Assembly (NCBI RefSeq): GCF_014200405.1
Contig: NZ_JACHBQ010000001.1
Coordinates: 1,054,001-1,118,000, forward strand
Source: Cryobacterium roopkundense
GTDB lineage: Bacteria; Actinomycetota; Actinomycetes; Actinomycetales; Microbacteriaceae
Length of the DNA: 64,000 nucleotides
Direction: 5' to 3'
The notes beneath the pieces are model-generated. The model had not been told where the DNA came from. It worked only from the letters and a program-made list of their open reading frames with translations, and did not search any database. Below are positions 35,717-44,215 of this stretch, one piece after another (the stretch's first letter is position 1; each line of letters begins with the position of its first letter). Position numbers and translations under genes: made by a program.

Positions 35717-36556
35717 TTAGTCTCGAAGCGCGTTGCTGGGGGCAAGAATGTCGTCGAGGTACCGCTTACTGATGACGGCGGCGTCGGTGGGGTTACCGTC
35801 GTATGAATCCAGTTCGACCATGAGCCAGCTGTCGTAGCCGGCGGATCGAACTGCTGCAATCACACCAGGAAAATCGATGTCTCCCTGTCCGAGGGGAAGG
35901 AAATCCCCGGTGGCGTATTTGTAGTCCTTGAGGTGCACATGGGCGAGGCGGTCGGCGTATTTCTCGATCAGTTCAACCGGATTTCCGCCGCCGGCAGTCA
36001 GGTGCGCGGTATCGGGGCAGAACTTGATTGTGGACAGACCCATCAGTCGTTCGAGGGCATCAGGCCCCTCAACGATGGTTCCGAGGTGGGGATGGTAAGT
36101 GCAGTCCAGCCCGAATGACGCGGCGATCTCCACAACCTGGTCAAGGGCACGACCCAGCTTGGCCATGTCGTCCGGCTGCTCGCCTCGTGCTCGTTTGGCG
36201 CCGCCGCCCACGACGAGCCTGGTGGCCCCGAATTCCGAGGCGAGCTTGGCCGACTGGGAGATCTTGTGTAGCTCATCTTCGAGAATGTCATCGTAAATGA
36301 AGTTGGCTCCGGTGTAGACGGCAACAAGCTCAAGCTGGGCCTTCTTCAACGCGTCGAGCAGCACGTCTGGCCGATCCGCGTAGTCGGCGAGATCTCCGTC
36401 GAAGACCTCCGTGCCCTGATAACCGGCGGATGAGATGTCAGAGACCGCTTCGAGGGTATCGCCGTTCGCACGATAGAAGAGGTCTTTCACAGCCGTGACG
36501 CCGGAGGGATGCCCCACGACCCCGCCCCATGTAATGGTCGAGTAGCCAATCTTCAT
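35717..36556 (-). CDS. Sugar isomerase/epimerase-type TIM-barrel protein, LgdB-type candidate
   Basis: A 279-residue xylose-isomerase-like barrel and first gene of the operon. Putative metal ligands: GTEVFDGD, DCTYHPHLGT, FCPDTAHLTAGG, AHVHLKDYK, LMVELDSYDG. I chose the ATG at 36556, which has AAAGG seven bases upstream; the ATG at 36571 supplies that site. Probably one of the two lyase/hydratase steps on a 3-keto sugar, or an epimerase/isomerase as in inositol-type loci. Confidence 0.82.
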   Translation of the reverse strand: MKIGYSTITWGGVVGHPSGVTAVKDLFYRANGDTLEAVSDISSAGYQGTEVFDGDLADYADRPDVLLDALKKAQLELVAVYTGANFIYDDILEDELHKISQSAKLASEFGATRLVVGGGAKRARGEQPDDMAKLGRALDQVVEIAASFGLDCTYHPHLGTIVEGPDALERLMGLSTIKFCPDTAHLTAGGGNPVELIEKYADRLAHVHLKDYKYATGDFLPLGQGDIDFPGVIAAVRSAGYDSWLMVELDSYDGNPTDAAVISKRYLDDILAPSNALRD

Positions 36557-36674
36557 CGATGTGCCTTTCATAGGTAAAGCTCCGCTGCCTGTGGCATTGA
36601 TCTCACGGTGATTCTGTGTGTGAATCGATAATGACAGTAAACACTACTCTTTCGTCGAAAATCAACGTTACGTT

Positions 36675-36684
36675 ACAAATTTGT
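36675..36684. promoter_or_regulatory. Candidate operator for the ROK repressor
   Basis: The divergent 197-base region between the seven-gene operon and the ROK gene holds the perfect palindrome ACAAATTTGT in an AT-rich patch, unlike the GC-rich surroundings. On the plus strand a -10 TAAAAT (36742-36747) lies so close to the ROK ATG (36754) that its transcript may be leaderless. Confidence 0.4.
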
Positions 36685-36753
36685 TATCAACTACTGTCGA
36701 GAACAACTGGATCAAGGCGAGATCATTGGGTCTACCGCCAGTAAAATACGGGG

Positions 36754-37968
36754 ATGGCTGAGATTCAAATCAAATTCAACGGCTTCAGTGCCGCGGCCCT
36801 TTTTCAACTCCTACGGAACGGGCAGCCACGAACAAAGGCCGAATTGGTGACGATGACGGGCTTGGCTCGATCGACCATCCAGCTCCGCATCGACACTCTG
36901 CTTGAGCTGGGCCTCATTGCGCCGGTCACGGATGCTGTCTCTACCGGTGGTCGGCCCTCGGCTCAAATGGCCCTCAACCCCAAAGCCCGGGTGATTGCGG
37001 CCGTGGACTTCGGCGCAACACAGGCGAGCCTGGCGCTGACAGATCTTGCCGGCGAGATCCTCGGCCGAACATCGTCAAAAATCATCATTGCGGATGGTCC
37101 TGAATCATGTCTCGGCTGGATGGTGAGGACAATTCGCTCAGAACTTGCGGCTCTCCGCCTCAAGGAAGTGGATTTGATCGCCATCGGGATCGGTCTCCCC
37201 GGCCCCGTCGAGCACTCGACCGGCCGCCCGTCAAACCCGCCCATCATGCCGGGGTGGGATGACTTCGATGTACCGGGCTTCGTCAATCACCACCTCACAG
37301 CGACCGTCCTTGTCGATAACGACGTGAACATCATGGCGCTCGGCGAGCAGAAGTTTGCCTGGCCCGACATAGAGAACATCATCTTCCTGAAGGCGTCCAC
37401 CGGCATCGGCTCCGGAATTATCAGCAGCGGCGTACTCCAACGGGGTGCCGAAGGTATCGCAGGAGATATTGGTCACGTGCAAATCGCCCGCGGCCAGAAT
37501 GTGCCCTGTCGGTGCGGCAATAGCGGTTGTTTGGAAGCTATGGCCGCTGGACCAGCATTGGCTCAGCGCCTAGCGCTCGCAGGAGTCGAGTACAACGGCA
37601 AATCCATCGCTGTTCTCAGCGACGTAGTGGCCGCCACAAAGGGTGGCGAATTGGCCGCCATTCAGGCGGTTCGGCAGGCGGGACGCGATATTGGTGAAGT
37701 GCTCACCACCTGCGTCAGCGTCCTGAATCCTTCTGTCATCTCGATCGGGGGTTCCCTCGCCTTCGCCGGGGAACATCTTCTTGCCGGCGTTCGTGAAGTC
37801 GTGTATTCGCGTTCGATGCCGCTGGCCACGGAACATCTCACCGTGGCACAATCTCGGGCCGGTGCCGACGCTGGCATTATCGGAGCGAGTGTCATGGCAA
37901 TCGATTACGCCCTCTCGTCCGCGAGCATTGATGCAATGGCTGCCGCGCTGGAGTCTGCAAACAACTAG
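36754..37968 (+). CDS. ROK-family transcriptional repressor (NagC/XylR type)
   Basis: A 404-residue regulator. The N-terminal winged helix-turn-helix (LVTMTGLARSTIQLRIDTLLELGLI) is followed by a ROK sugar-binding domain: AVDFGATQASLAL, DNDVNIMALGE, GDIGHVQI and an intact zinc motif CRCGNSGCLE. It is divergent from the sugar operon and should repress it until the sugar or a derivative binds. The TAG stop coincides with the first copy of the 3-bp duplication next to the mobile element, so the downstream sequence is foreign. Confidence 0.9.
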   Translation: MAEIQIKFNGFSAAALFQLLRNGQPRTKAELVTMTGLARSTIQLRIDTLLELGLIAPVTDAVSTGGRPSAQMALNPKARVIAAVDFGATQASLALTDLAGEILGRTSSKIIIADGPESCLGWMVRTIRSELAALRLKEVDLIAIGIGLPGPVEHSTGRPSNPPIMPGWDDFDVPGFVNHHLTATVLVDNDVNIMALGEQKFAWPDIENIIFLKASTGIGSGIISSGVLQRGAEGIAGDIGHVQIARGQNVPCRCGNSGCLEAMAAGPALAQRLALAGVEYNGKSIAVLSDVVAATKGGELAAIQAVRQAGRDIGEVLTTCVSVLNPSVISIGGSLAFAGEHLLAGVREVVYSRSMPLATEHLTVAQSRAGADAGIIGASVMAIDYALSSASIDAMAAALESANN

Positions 37969-37997
37969 TGGCCTTGACCCCGGAGAGTGGACACGGG

Positions 37998-38311
37998 TTA
38001 AGCGGCGAGTTGGATCTCTGCGGCCTGTGACGAGTATTGCATCTCGAAGTCCACTGGCGTGACATGCCCGATCGAGGAGTGCCGCCGGCGGCGGTTGTAG
38101 CGGTCCTCGATCCAGTCCGAGACGCCTTGGATCGCGCGGGCCCGGTGGGCCAGATGCGGCGGTAGTAGAACTCTGTTTTCAGCGTCGCGAAGAAGCCCTC
38201 GGCCATGGCGTTGTCCCAGCAGATTCCGGTGTATCCCATCGACCGGGTGATGCCGTTCTTCGCGGCGAAGACGGTGATCTGTTCCGACGCGTACTGCGTG
38301 CCCCGGTCAGA
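37998..38311 (-). pseudogene. IS3-family transposase OrfB, C-terminal fragment (left arm, frameshifted)
   Basis: Encodes MGYTGICWDNAMAEGFFATLKTEF-type sequence of the IS3 integrase domain, including the WDNAxAE block with the catalytic Glu, but a one-base deletion after RIWPTG shifts the frame. Everything upstream of the SDRGTQY position is missing. It matches the right-arm copy at 41798-42113 in inverted orientation with scattered differences, so the two arms are not a recent exact duplication. Confidence 0.85.
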
Positions 38312-38338
38312 GTTATACCGAATTCGGCTTAACTCTGA
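38307..38338. repeat. Left copy of the 32-bp recombination core
   Basis: Begins TCAGAGTTATACCG and ends GGCTTAACTCTGA; identical and in the same orientation at 41772-41803. The sequence is a near palindrome around CCGAATTCGG with four non-matching bases (two per arm), like a tyrosine recombinase crossover site. Inner flanks are inverted repeats of 60 bp, outer flanks are the inverted IS3 arms. Confidence 0.85.
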
Positions 38339-38431
38339 TTATGCCGAGGATGACGTTAAGCCGAGAAATCGTGCCGATGCCAAGTGTCCATTGGGGACAA
38401 CGTTTATTCTGTCGGCTTAGCGTTTTCGACG

Positions 38432-39472
38432 TTAGTGAAGTGTGTAGAGCATTTGCAATTTCTCCTCGCTGAGCCAGTCGCGGTCGACCGCGTCAATGCC
38501 TGGGGTGGCGGCGTTCATCGCTGTTTTCATCATGTCGAGCGTCGCGAAGGCGTAGAAGGCTGAGGTGGTGCTCATGCTTTCGTGGCCGAGGAGTTGCATG
38601 ATGATCGGCAAAGGGATGCCTTGTTAGCAGAGGTCCATCGCTTTGGTTTTGCGCAGCATGTGGCAGTGGAGTCCGACCGGAATCGACGGACAGGACTGCC
38701 GGGCGAGATTGCCCGCTGTCACAAGGATCGCCGAGACGCTGTCGACGGACAACCGGGCCGGCTGCCCGAGGTGGGAACTGTTGAACAACGGACGCGTCGC
38801 CGGTAACCGGGCCTGGTTCGGATGGAACTCCGCAAGATAGACCCGCAGGTGTTCCACGGTCTTGTCGCCCAGTGGGACGACGCGGCTTTTGGCTCTCTTA
38901 CCGGTCAGGGTGAGGTGCGCTGGCGTGCTCAGGGCCAGGTCTGCGAGGGTGATTGCGGTGATTTCGCTGACGCGTGCGGCGCTCTCATAGAGAAGAATCA
39001 ACAGCATGCGGTTGCGCCGGGACTTCATCGTGGAGCCATCGAAGGCGGAAAGGATTTCCTTGGTTTCGCGTCCTTCGAGGTATTCGATTGGTTTTCGGGG
39101 TGCCGTAGGCGCTTTCAATGCTTTTGCGGCGTCATGGAGCGCGACCAGGGTGAGGTCTTCCTGGGCGGCGAAGGCCAAGAACGCGGTGATCGCCGTCAGG
39201 CGTAAGCTCACGGTCTTGGGCTGGTAGTTCTTCGTCTCACGCATCCAGATGAGCCACTCTTTCAGTACCGGCCGCTCGAAGTGATCAAAATTGATGTCTT
39301 TGCGGTGAAGATTCTTCTCATCGGTGAGGAAGGCGACGAAGCATTCCAAGGAGATCCGGTAGGCCTCAATCGTCCTCGGGGACAGCGCCCGAACTTTGGG
39401 CATGTAGTCGTGCAGAAAGTTGCGGGCCAACCCCCAAAAGTTCGGGATCGACGTTCTGGGGTCGCGTTTCAT
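38432..39472 (-). pseudogene. RIT tyrosine recombinase, third gene, with a nonsense codon
   Basis: A 346-codon tyrosine recombinase frame. Arg I is in ESAARVSEI and box II is [11 protein letters not shown]; an in-frame TAA at 38624-38626 follows MDLC, and the frame then resumes [28 protein letters not shown] with the box II His and the catalytic Tyr. The stop removes the nucleophile, so this copy should be inactive unless read through. It overlaps the middle recombinase gene by ATGA, the arrangement typical of RIT elements. Confidence 0.85.
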
Positions 39473-40425
39473 GCGAATCCCACCTCGGGTAGAAGCAGCT
39501 CGCTCTTCCGGGTGATGTCGGCGAAATTGTTCATGAAGTCCGGCGACGTGTGGACGTAGTAGTAGGTGCTGTCCAAGGACGCGTGCCCCATGTATCTGGC
39601 CAGGTAGGGCAACATCGCGTTGACGTCAGTGCCGTCAGTCATCCACCGCTCAAGGTTCGCGTAGGCGAAGTGGTGTCGGAAGTCATAAGGACGGGGCCGT
39701 TTCCCTGCGCTGGTTCGTCTCAGCCTGGCCTGATCCCAAATGCGGTTGAAGGCCACTCCGACCGCCGCAGGCGAGACTGGCTTTCCGCTGGAAGTCACGA
39801 AAAACGTGGCTCGCTGCTGGGCGAATGCTCGACGGGAATGTGTGTCGCACTCGGTGAGGATATCGGCGATCTCACCGGTGAGCGGGAGCCGCCGGTCACG
39901 GTCTCCTTTGGAAGCCAGTACCTCGATGACGCCGTCGTTGAGGTTAACATCGGTGGGAGTGAGGCGTCGGACTTCGCCGGTGCGCAGTCCGCAGGAGTGC
40001 ATCAGGCCGAAGAACGCGACGGCCTGCCATTTCCACGGCGACGAGGCGACCAATCGAGCGGCCGCTTGGAAAAACAACGTGATTTCGGTCTGAGTCAGCA
40101 GATAGGGCTGGGACGGGATGAAGCCAGCTTTCCACTTCTCTGAGAGCACGTAGGCGTCCGCGTTGCCTGTGATTCGCGCCCACGGACCGAAGTCACGGAT
40201 GTAGGACATCCACGAGCGAGAGATGGGTTGGCTCAAAAGTTGAAAGGTGACCCAGCCTTCAACGGTTGCCTGGTTAAGAACCTTCCGCCCTGTCGTTGCG
40301 CAGTACTGATCAAACCGTTTCAAGTACCAGATCCGGGAAGCGCCATAACAGCCCATGCTGGTCTTGAATGTGAGGTATTCCTCGAGGTCATCGGCGAAGG
40401 TACTGGTGAATCCGTGACCACTCAT
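39469..40425 (-). CDS. RIT tyrosine recombinase, middle gene
   Basis: A 318-residue site-specific recombinase. N-terminal SAM-like core-binding region, then the catalytic domain with Arg in [11 protein letters not shown], box [12 protein letters not shown] (the usual HxxR histidine is Tyr here), and [18 protein letters not shown] with the box III His and catalytic Tyr. Overlaps both neighbours by four bases. It should cut and rejoin the element ends together with its two partners. Confidence 0.88.
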   Translation of the reverse strand: MSGHGFTSTFADDLEEYLTFKTSMGCYGASRIWYLKRFDQYCATTGRKVLNQATVEGWVTFQLLSQPISRSWMSYIRDFGPWARITGNADAYVLSEKWKAGFIPSQPYLLTQTEITLFFQAAARLVASSPWKWQAVAFFGLMHSCGLRTGEVRRLTPTDVNLNDGVIEVLASKGDRDRRLPLTGEIADILTECDTHSRRAFAQQRATFFVTSSGKPVSPAAVGVAFNRIWDQARLRRTSAGKRPRPYDFRHHFAYANLERWMTDGTDVNAMLPYLARYMGHASLDSTYYYVHTSPDFMNNFADITRKSELLLPEVGFA

Positions 40426-41627
40426 CGTCCGGCCCCCGCCGGCATCGGAAGCACGCAGGCGCGCATCTGATCGGTGTCCTCGCTCAAGTACACGTTCGTG
40501 GAATCGGGACTCGAATGGCCCAGAATTGCCGAGATCGTCGGCAAAGGCGTTCCCGCACGCAGCAGTTTCGTCGCTGCGTGATGGCGCAACATTCGAGTTG
40601 CCGCTTTCGTATTCGGCAGCCCGGCGGCACGGAACGTCCGCTGCGTTATGGAATAGATCGACGCATGGTCGCTGAACGCGAGGTGCGGGGCCAGCGAGCG
40701 TAGGAACACGTTCTTGAGGTCAGAGTCCGGCCGATCGTTCAGAATGTAGTTGGCCAGCTTCCCGATGATGACCGCAAGTAGGGGCAACGTCAGCGGGTTG
40801 CCCGTTTTCTGCTGCACGATCGCGAGAGTCGAGCTTCGCCAATCGATGTCCTTCAGCCGCAGGGCGATGATGTCGCATGCGCGCAATCCCGTCACCAGTG
40901 CGAGCAACGTGATCGCAGCGTCTCGGGCGGAAACTTCGTTATGGGTGCAGGCTTGCACGACCAACTGTTCCTCGCGTTCCCCCAGCAGGGGGACGAGTTG
41001 ATGCCGTCGCCGGGTCTGTGCCATCTTCAGCGCGTCGAGCAGATCCTGTCGGTGCACGAAGGTGAGGAACGGACGAAAGTTTGTCACCACAGTCCACATC
41101 GCCGATTGCGCCCACCGGCCCCGTAAGGATTCCAGGAATCTGAACACCGTTGTTCCATCAGCGGCCTGAAACGACGCAATTCCACTCGCCTCCAAAAAGA
41201 GAAGGTATTCACCGGCCGCTCGCCCGTAAGCAGCGCGGGTCGCCGCGGCCAGTCCGCGACGCTCCATGTCGGCAGACCACGTTTCCCACAAGGCGACGAA
41301 GTCGGCGGATTGAGGAACAATCACCCGACCGCCGCGGCTACTCATCGCCAGGCTCACCTGGCCGGTTGCCGCGTACGAGTCAAAGAGCGTCGCCAATCGG
41401 CTGTAGTCGAAACGGCGCTGAGCGCTAAACCTCCCCGTCCTCGGACTCGTCGTCATCGACGCGAACTCGGCACCCAACCTCGGCGTGTAGAGGCCGCCCT
41501 CCTTCTGCGCAAGCAGCGCCAAAACGCGAATCGACTTTTGGTACTGCCCAATCGTCGACTCTTTGTAGCCGGCCGCTCTAAGTGCCTCAACAACGACAAG
41601 ACCAATCCCATCAACCATCGCTTCCAT
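40422..41627 (-). CDS. RIT tyrosine recombinase, first gene
   Basis: A 401-residue recombinase and first gene of the trio. The ATG at 41627 is preceded by AAGGGAG. Catalytic Arg is in TGLRACDIIAL, box II is TRMLRHHAATKLL (first position Arg instead of His) and the C-terminus has ILGHSSPDSTNVYLSED with His and Tyr. It is transcribed away from the right inverted repeat, so its promoter must lie inside that repeat region (41628-41800). Confidence 0.88.
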   Translation of the reverse strand: MEAMVDGIGLVVVEALRAAGYKESTIGQYQKSIRVLALLAQKEGGLYTPRLGAEFASMTTSPRTGRFSAQRRFDYSRLATLFDSYAATGQVSLAMSSRGGRVIVPQSADFVALWETWSADMERRGLAAATRAAYGRAAGEYLLFLEASGIASFQAADGTTVFRFLESLRGRWAQSAMWTVVTNFRPFLTFVHRQDLLDALKMAQTRRRHQLVPLLGEREEQLVVQACTHNEVSARDAAITLLALVTGLRACDIIALRLKDIDWRSSTLAIVQQKTGNPLTLPLLAVIIGKLANYILNDRPDSDLKNVFLRSLAPHLAFSDHASIYSITQRTFRAAGLPNTKAATRMLRHHAATKLLRAGTPLPTISAILGHSSPDSTNVYLSEDTDQMRACVLPMPAGAGR

Positions 41628-41771
41628 GTCAAATCTCCCTTCACTTCGCATCTGGACACGATGAAGGTAACGCCAACGGAGGCAGCACACTAAACCGAGA
41701 AAATCAGAGCCGTCCCCAATGGACACTTGGTATCGGTACGATTTCTCGGCTTAACGTCATCCTCGGCATAA

Positions 41772-41803
41772 TCAGAGTTATACCGAATTCGGCTTAACTC
41801 TGA
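41772..41803. repeat. Right copy of the 32-bp recombination core
   Basis: Identical to 38307-38338 in the same orientation, although all flanking sequence is inverted between the two ends. Direct repeats of this kind allow excision of the three recombinase genes as a circle, leaving one core. Confidence 0.85.
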
Positions 41804-42113
41804 CCGGGGCACGCAGTACGCGTCGGAACAGATCACCGTCTTCGCCGCGAAGAACGGCATCACCCGGTCGATGGGATACACCGGAATCTGCTGGGACAAC
41901 GCCATGGCTGAGAGCTTCTTCGCGACGCTGAAAACAGAGTTCTATTACCGACGGATCTGGCCTACCCGAGCCCGGGCAATCCGAGACGTCGCGGCGTGGA
42001 TCGAGGACCGCTACAACCGGCGCCGTCGCCACTCCTCGATCGGGCACGTCACGCCTGTGGACTTCGAGCTGCAATACTCGTCACAGGCCGCAGAGATCCA
42101 ACTCGCCGCTTAA
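41798..42113 (+). pseudogene. IS3-family transposase OrfB, C-terminal fragment (right arm)
   Basis: Open frame from SDRGTQYASEQITVF through WDNAMAESFFATLKTEF to HSSIGHVTPVDFELQY and a TAA, i.e. the last 105 or so codons of an IS3 OrfB with catalytic Asp context and Glu, but without the N-terminal part. Unlike the left arm, the frame is intact. The IS end follows at 42142. Confidence 0.85.
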
Positions 42114-42150
42114 CCCGTGTCCACTCTCCGGGGTCAAGGCCATAGACAGG

Positions 42151-42185
42151 AGCGGCAACCGGTGATGTCATCGCCGGTTGCCGCT
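42151..42185 (+). terminator. Rho-independent-like hairpin, probably the displaced terminator of the ROK gene
   Basis: A 12-bp stem AGCGGCAACCGG with its complement, loop of 11 bases, then TCTCAGCTTTCC. It lies 8 bases outside the mobile element; without the insertion it would follow the ROK stop directly. Confidence 0.6.
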
Positions 42186-42204
42186 TCTCAGCTTTCCGAG
42201 CGGG

Positions 42205-42462
42205 TCATTGTTTTCCTGTGACTCGAGGAAGGTACGCGCGCAACACAGCGACGAGGACCAGCACGACAAGGACAGCCGCGCTGATAACGACCGCGTACAC
42301 GGCGCCAAACCCGACTATGGCGCGCCATACCGGTCCCGGGCCATCCAGGCTGCTCCACTGCTCACCGAGACTATTCCCAACGGCGACATATGCGTAAATG
42401 CCCAGCACGACAACAACGCTCAAGCCAAGAAAACCTGCCGTACCGATGATCCATCGCTTCAC
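42205..42462 (-). CDS. Small membrane protein of unknown function
   Basis: An 85-residue protein with two hydrophobic segments (about 9-29 and 50-75) and a basic C-terminus (LRAYLPRVTGKQ). No family recognised. It follows the secreted protein gene at 42486 by 23 bases on the same strand, so the two are probably one unit. Confidence 0.55.
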   Translation of the reverse strand: MKRWIIGTAGFLGLSVVVVLGIYAYVAVGNSLGEQWSSLDGPGPVWRAIVGFGAVYAVVISAAVLVVLVLVAVLRAYLPRVTGKQ

Positions 42463-42485
42463 GATTCTGCCTTTCGGTTACTTAT

Positions 42486-43286
42486 CTACTTGATGCGATT
42501 ACAACGATCCCACGGATTAGCAATTTGCTGCCAAGGCAGGGAAGGTTGCCAAGATTCCATGTTGTACACACCACTGTCAAGCCATCCGCCTACGACATGG
42601 CAAACAAACTGCTGTTCGATGTTGTCGTTCACTCGATAAGCCTGCGTGCCCAGGATCGATTTCAGGTGAGCGACATGTATGTAGTGAGTGTTCCATGCGA
42701 TTTGCTGCTTACCGAGGGCTGTCGGGGCAGCGTTCACGATGTAGCCTCGGCTGTCTGTGGTCACCCAACCCGCCGAGTACCACTCAGTTGCGGCGAGGGC
42801 CGACATGCGGACCGGGTAAGCCACACCGGATTCATCCGTGTTCTGAAGGGTCTGGGTAATGGTAGTTCCATTGACTGTAAACGATGTGGGTACGACGTTG
42901 CCGCTGGCGTCGATGACGTCTCCGGAAGCAATGCCTCCGAGGAGTTCACCAGCGCCATTGAGCAACAGCACCGACTCTTCATTTTGATCGTTGGTGATCA
43001 CTTGAGCAGTTGCAGATTCGGGAAGGGCTAGGGAGTAACTTTCGGATGCACTTGCTGCGTCGTTGATTGACGAGCTCAACACGATCTCGCTGTTCTCCGC
43101 GTCACTGCCGAGGCCGGCCGATAATCTTTGAGAATCAGTCGAAGGTTGCTGAGTTTGGTCGATTTTGAATGAGCCCCCTGGGCCAACAAGCTCCGTACCT
43201 GTTTCTTGAGCCTGTGCAGGAGATGTAATCCCCGCAACTAAAAATGCCGCAGCCATAACGGCAACGGCGTACTTTTTCACAATCAT
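42486..43286 (-). CDS. Secreted protein of unknown function
   Basis: A 266-residue protein with a clear Sec signal (MIVKKYAVAVMAAAFLVAGITSPAQAQ, cleavage after AQA). The mature part has a Ser/Gln/Thr-rich N-terminal region, a middle with ESVLLLNGAGELLGGIASGDVIDASG, and a C-terminal part with Trp and a single Cys (FVCHVVGGWLDSGVYNMESW). Relatives occur in actinobacteria as DUF-type secreted proteins; no enzyme motif seen. Lower GC than the surroundings. Confidence 0.7.
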   Translation of the reverse strand: MIVKKYAVAVMAAAFLVAGITSPAQAQETGTELVGPGGSFKIDQTQQPSTDSQRLSAGLGSDAENSEIVLSSSINDAASASESYSLALPESATAQVITNDQNEESVLLLNGAGELLGGIASGDVIDASGNVVPTSFTVNGTTITQTLQNTDESGVAYPVRMSALAATEWYSAGWVTTDSRGYIVNAAPTALGKQQIAWNTHYIHVAHLKSILGTQAYRVNDNIEQQFVCHVVGGWLDSGVYNMESWQPSLPWQQIANPWDRCNRIK

Positions 43287-43465
43287 GAATCCCCCGTTTA
43301 TTAGAAAAAAAACTTGTTGTCCAGTAGGTTCTCATCAATGTGCTGTCTTGACTGAGTATTCGAGCCGTTGAGCCCCACCCGATCGTGCCGTTGAGCCCCA
43401 CCAGTCGTGCGGAAGAGCACCAGGGGTGGTGCGACTGGGAACCACTGGCTCTCTCCGCCCGGTTG

Positions 43466-44215
43466 TTAGACGCTGGTGAGTGCTGCCTGCTCCCTCATGT
43501 TGTAGGTGCCGGTCTCGACCCAGACGGTGTTGTGGATGATGCGGTCCATGATCGCGTCGGCGTGAACTCCCGAGCCGAGGCGCTGGTGCCAGTCCTTCTG
43601 CTGATACTGGGTGCAGAACACCGTCGAGCTCTCCCCGTAGCGGCGTTCCATCAGCTCGAGCAGCATGCCGCGCATCGATTCCGTCGGGCGGTCGAGAAGC
43701 CACTCATCAATGACGAGCAGGTTGAAGGAGGCGTATTTGCGCAGGAACTTCCCGGCACCGCCTGTGGTGTCTTGGGCGGCAACCCAGGCTTCCTCGAGGT
43801 CGGGCATGCGGACGTAGTGGGCACGGATGCGATGTTCGCAGGCGCGTTTGGCGATCGCGCAGCCCAGATAGGACTTTCCCGAGCCGGTGAACCCCTGAAA
43901 GACAACGTTCTGCTGCCGGGTCACGAACGAACACGTGCCGAGCTGGGTTAGCTGCTGCCGGTTCAGGCCACGCTCGTCGAGGAGGTCGATGCGGCGCAGA
44001 TCCGCGTTGGGATAACGCAGCCCCGCCCGCCGGATCAGCCCGGCGACCTTGGAGTGCGTGAAGGTGGAGTAGGCGTCATCGACGACCAACCGGACCCGCT
44101 CTTCGAACGACAAGCTGATGCTGAGGGTCTCGTCTTGGGTGTCGATCGCCTCCAGCAGCTCGCCCGCGTTCATCTCCCGCAGCTTGCGTTTGGTCTCTGT
44201 ATCGAGCCGGCTCAT
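43466..44215 (-). CDS. istB: IS21-family helper ATPase IstB
   Basis: A 249-residue AAA+ ATPase with Walker A GFTGSGKSYLG and Walker B LLVIDEWLL. The start overlaps the istA stop (ATGA). Full length; C-terminus MREQAALTSV ends about 90 bases from the left end of the element. Works with IstA. Confidence 0.92.
   Translation of the reverse strand: MSRLDTETKRKLREMNAGELLEAIDTQDETLSISLSFEERVRLVVDDAYSTFTHSKVAGLIRRAGLRYPNADLRRIDLLDERGLNRQQLTQLGTCSFVTRQQNVVFQGFTGSGKSYLGCAIAKRACEHRIRAHYVRMPDLEEAWVAAQDTTGGAGKFLRKYASFNLLVIDEWLLDRPTESMRGMLLELMERRYGESSTVFCTQYQQKDWHQRLGSGVHADAIMDRIIHNTVWVETGTYNMREQAALTSV

Larger units (their letters stand above)
37969..42142. mobile_element. RIT (recombinase-in-trio) element inside two inverted IS3-family ends
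   Basis: The outer ends are TGGCCTTGACCCCGG and its complement, i.e. the same IS3-type 3' end in opposite orientation on each side, flanked by TAG (37966-37968, 42143-42145). Inside are three overlapping tyrosine recombinase genes. Each junction holds a 32-bp direct repeat (38307-38338, 41772-41803), with 60-bp inverted arms inside (38339-38398, 41712-41771). The whole unit seems to have landed between the ROK gene and its terminator. Confidence 0.82.
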
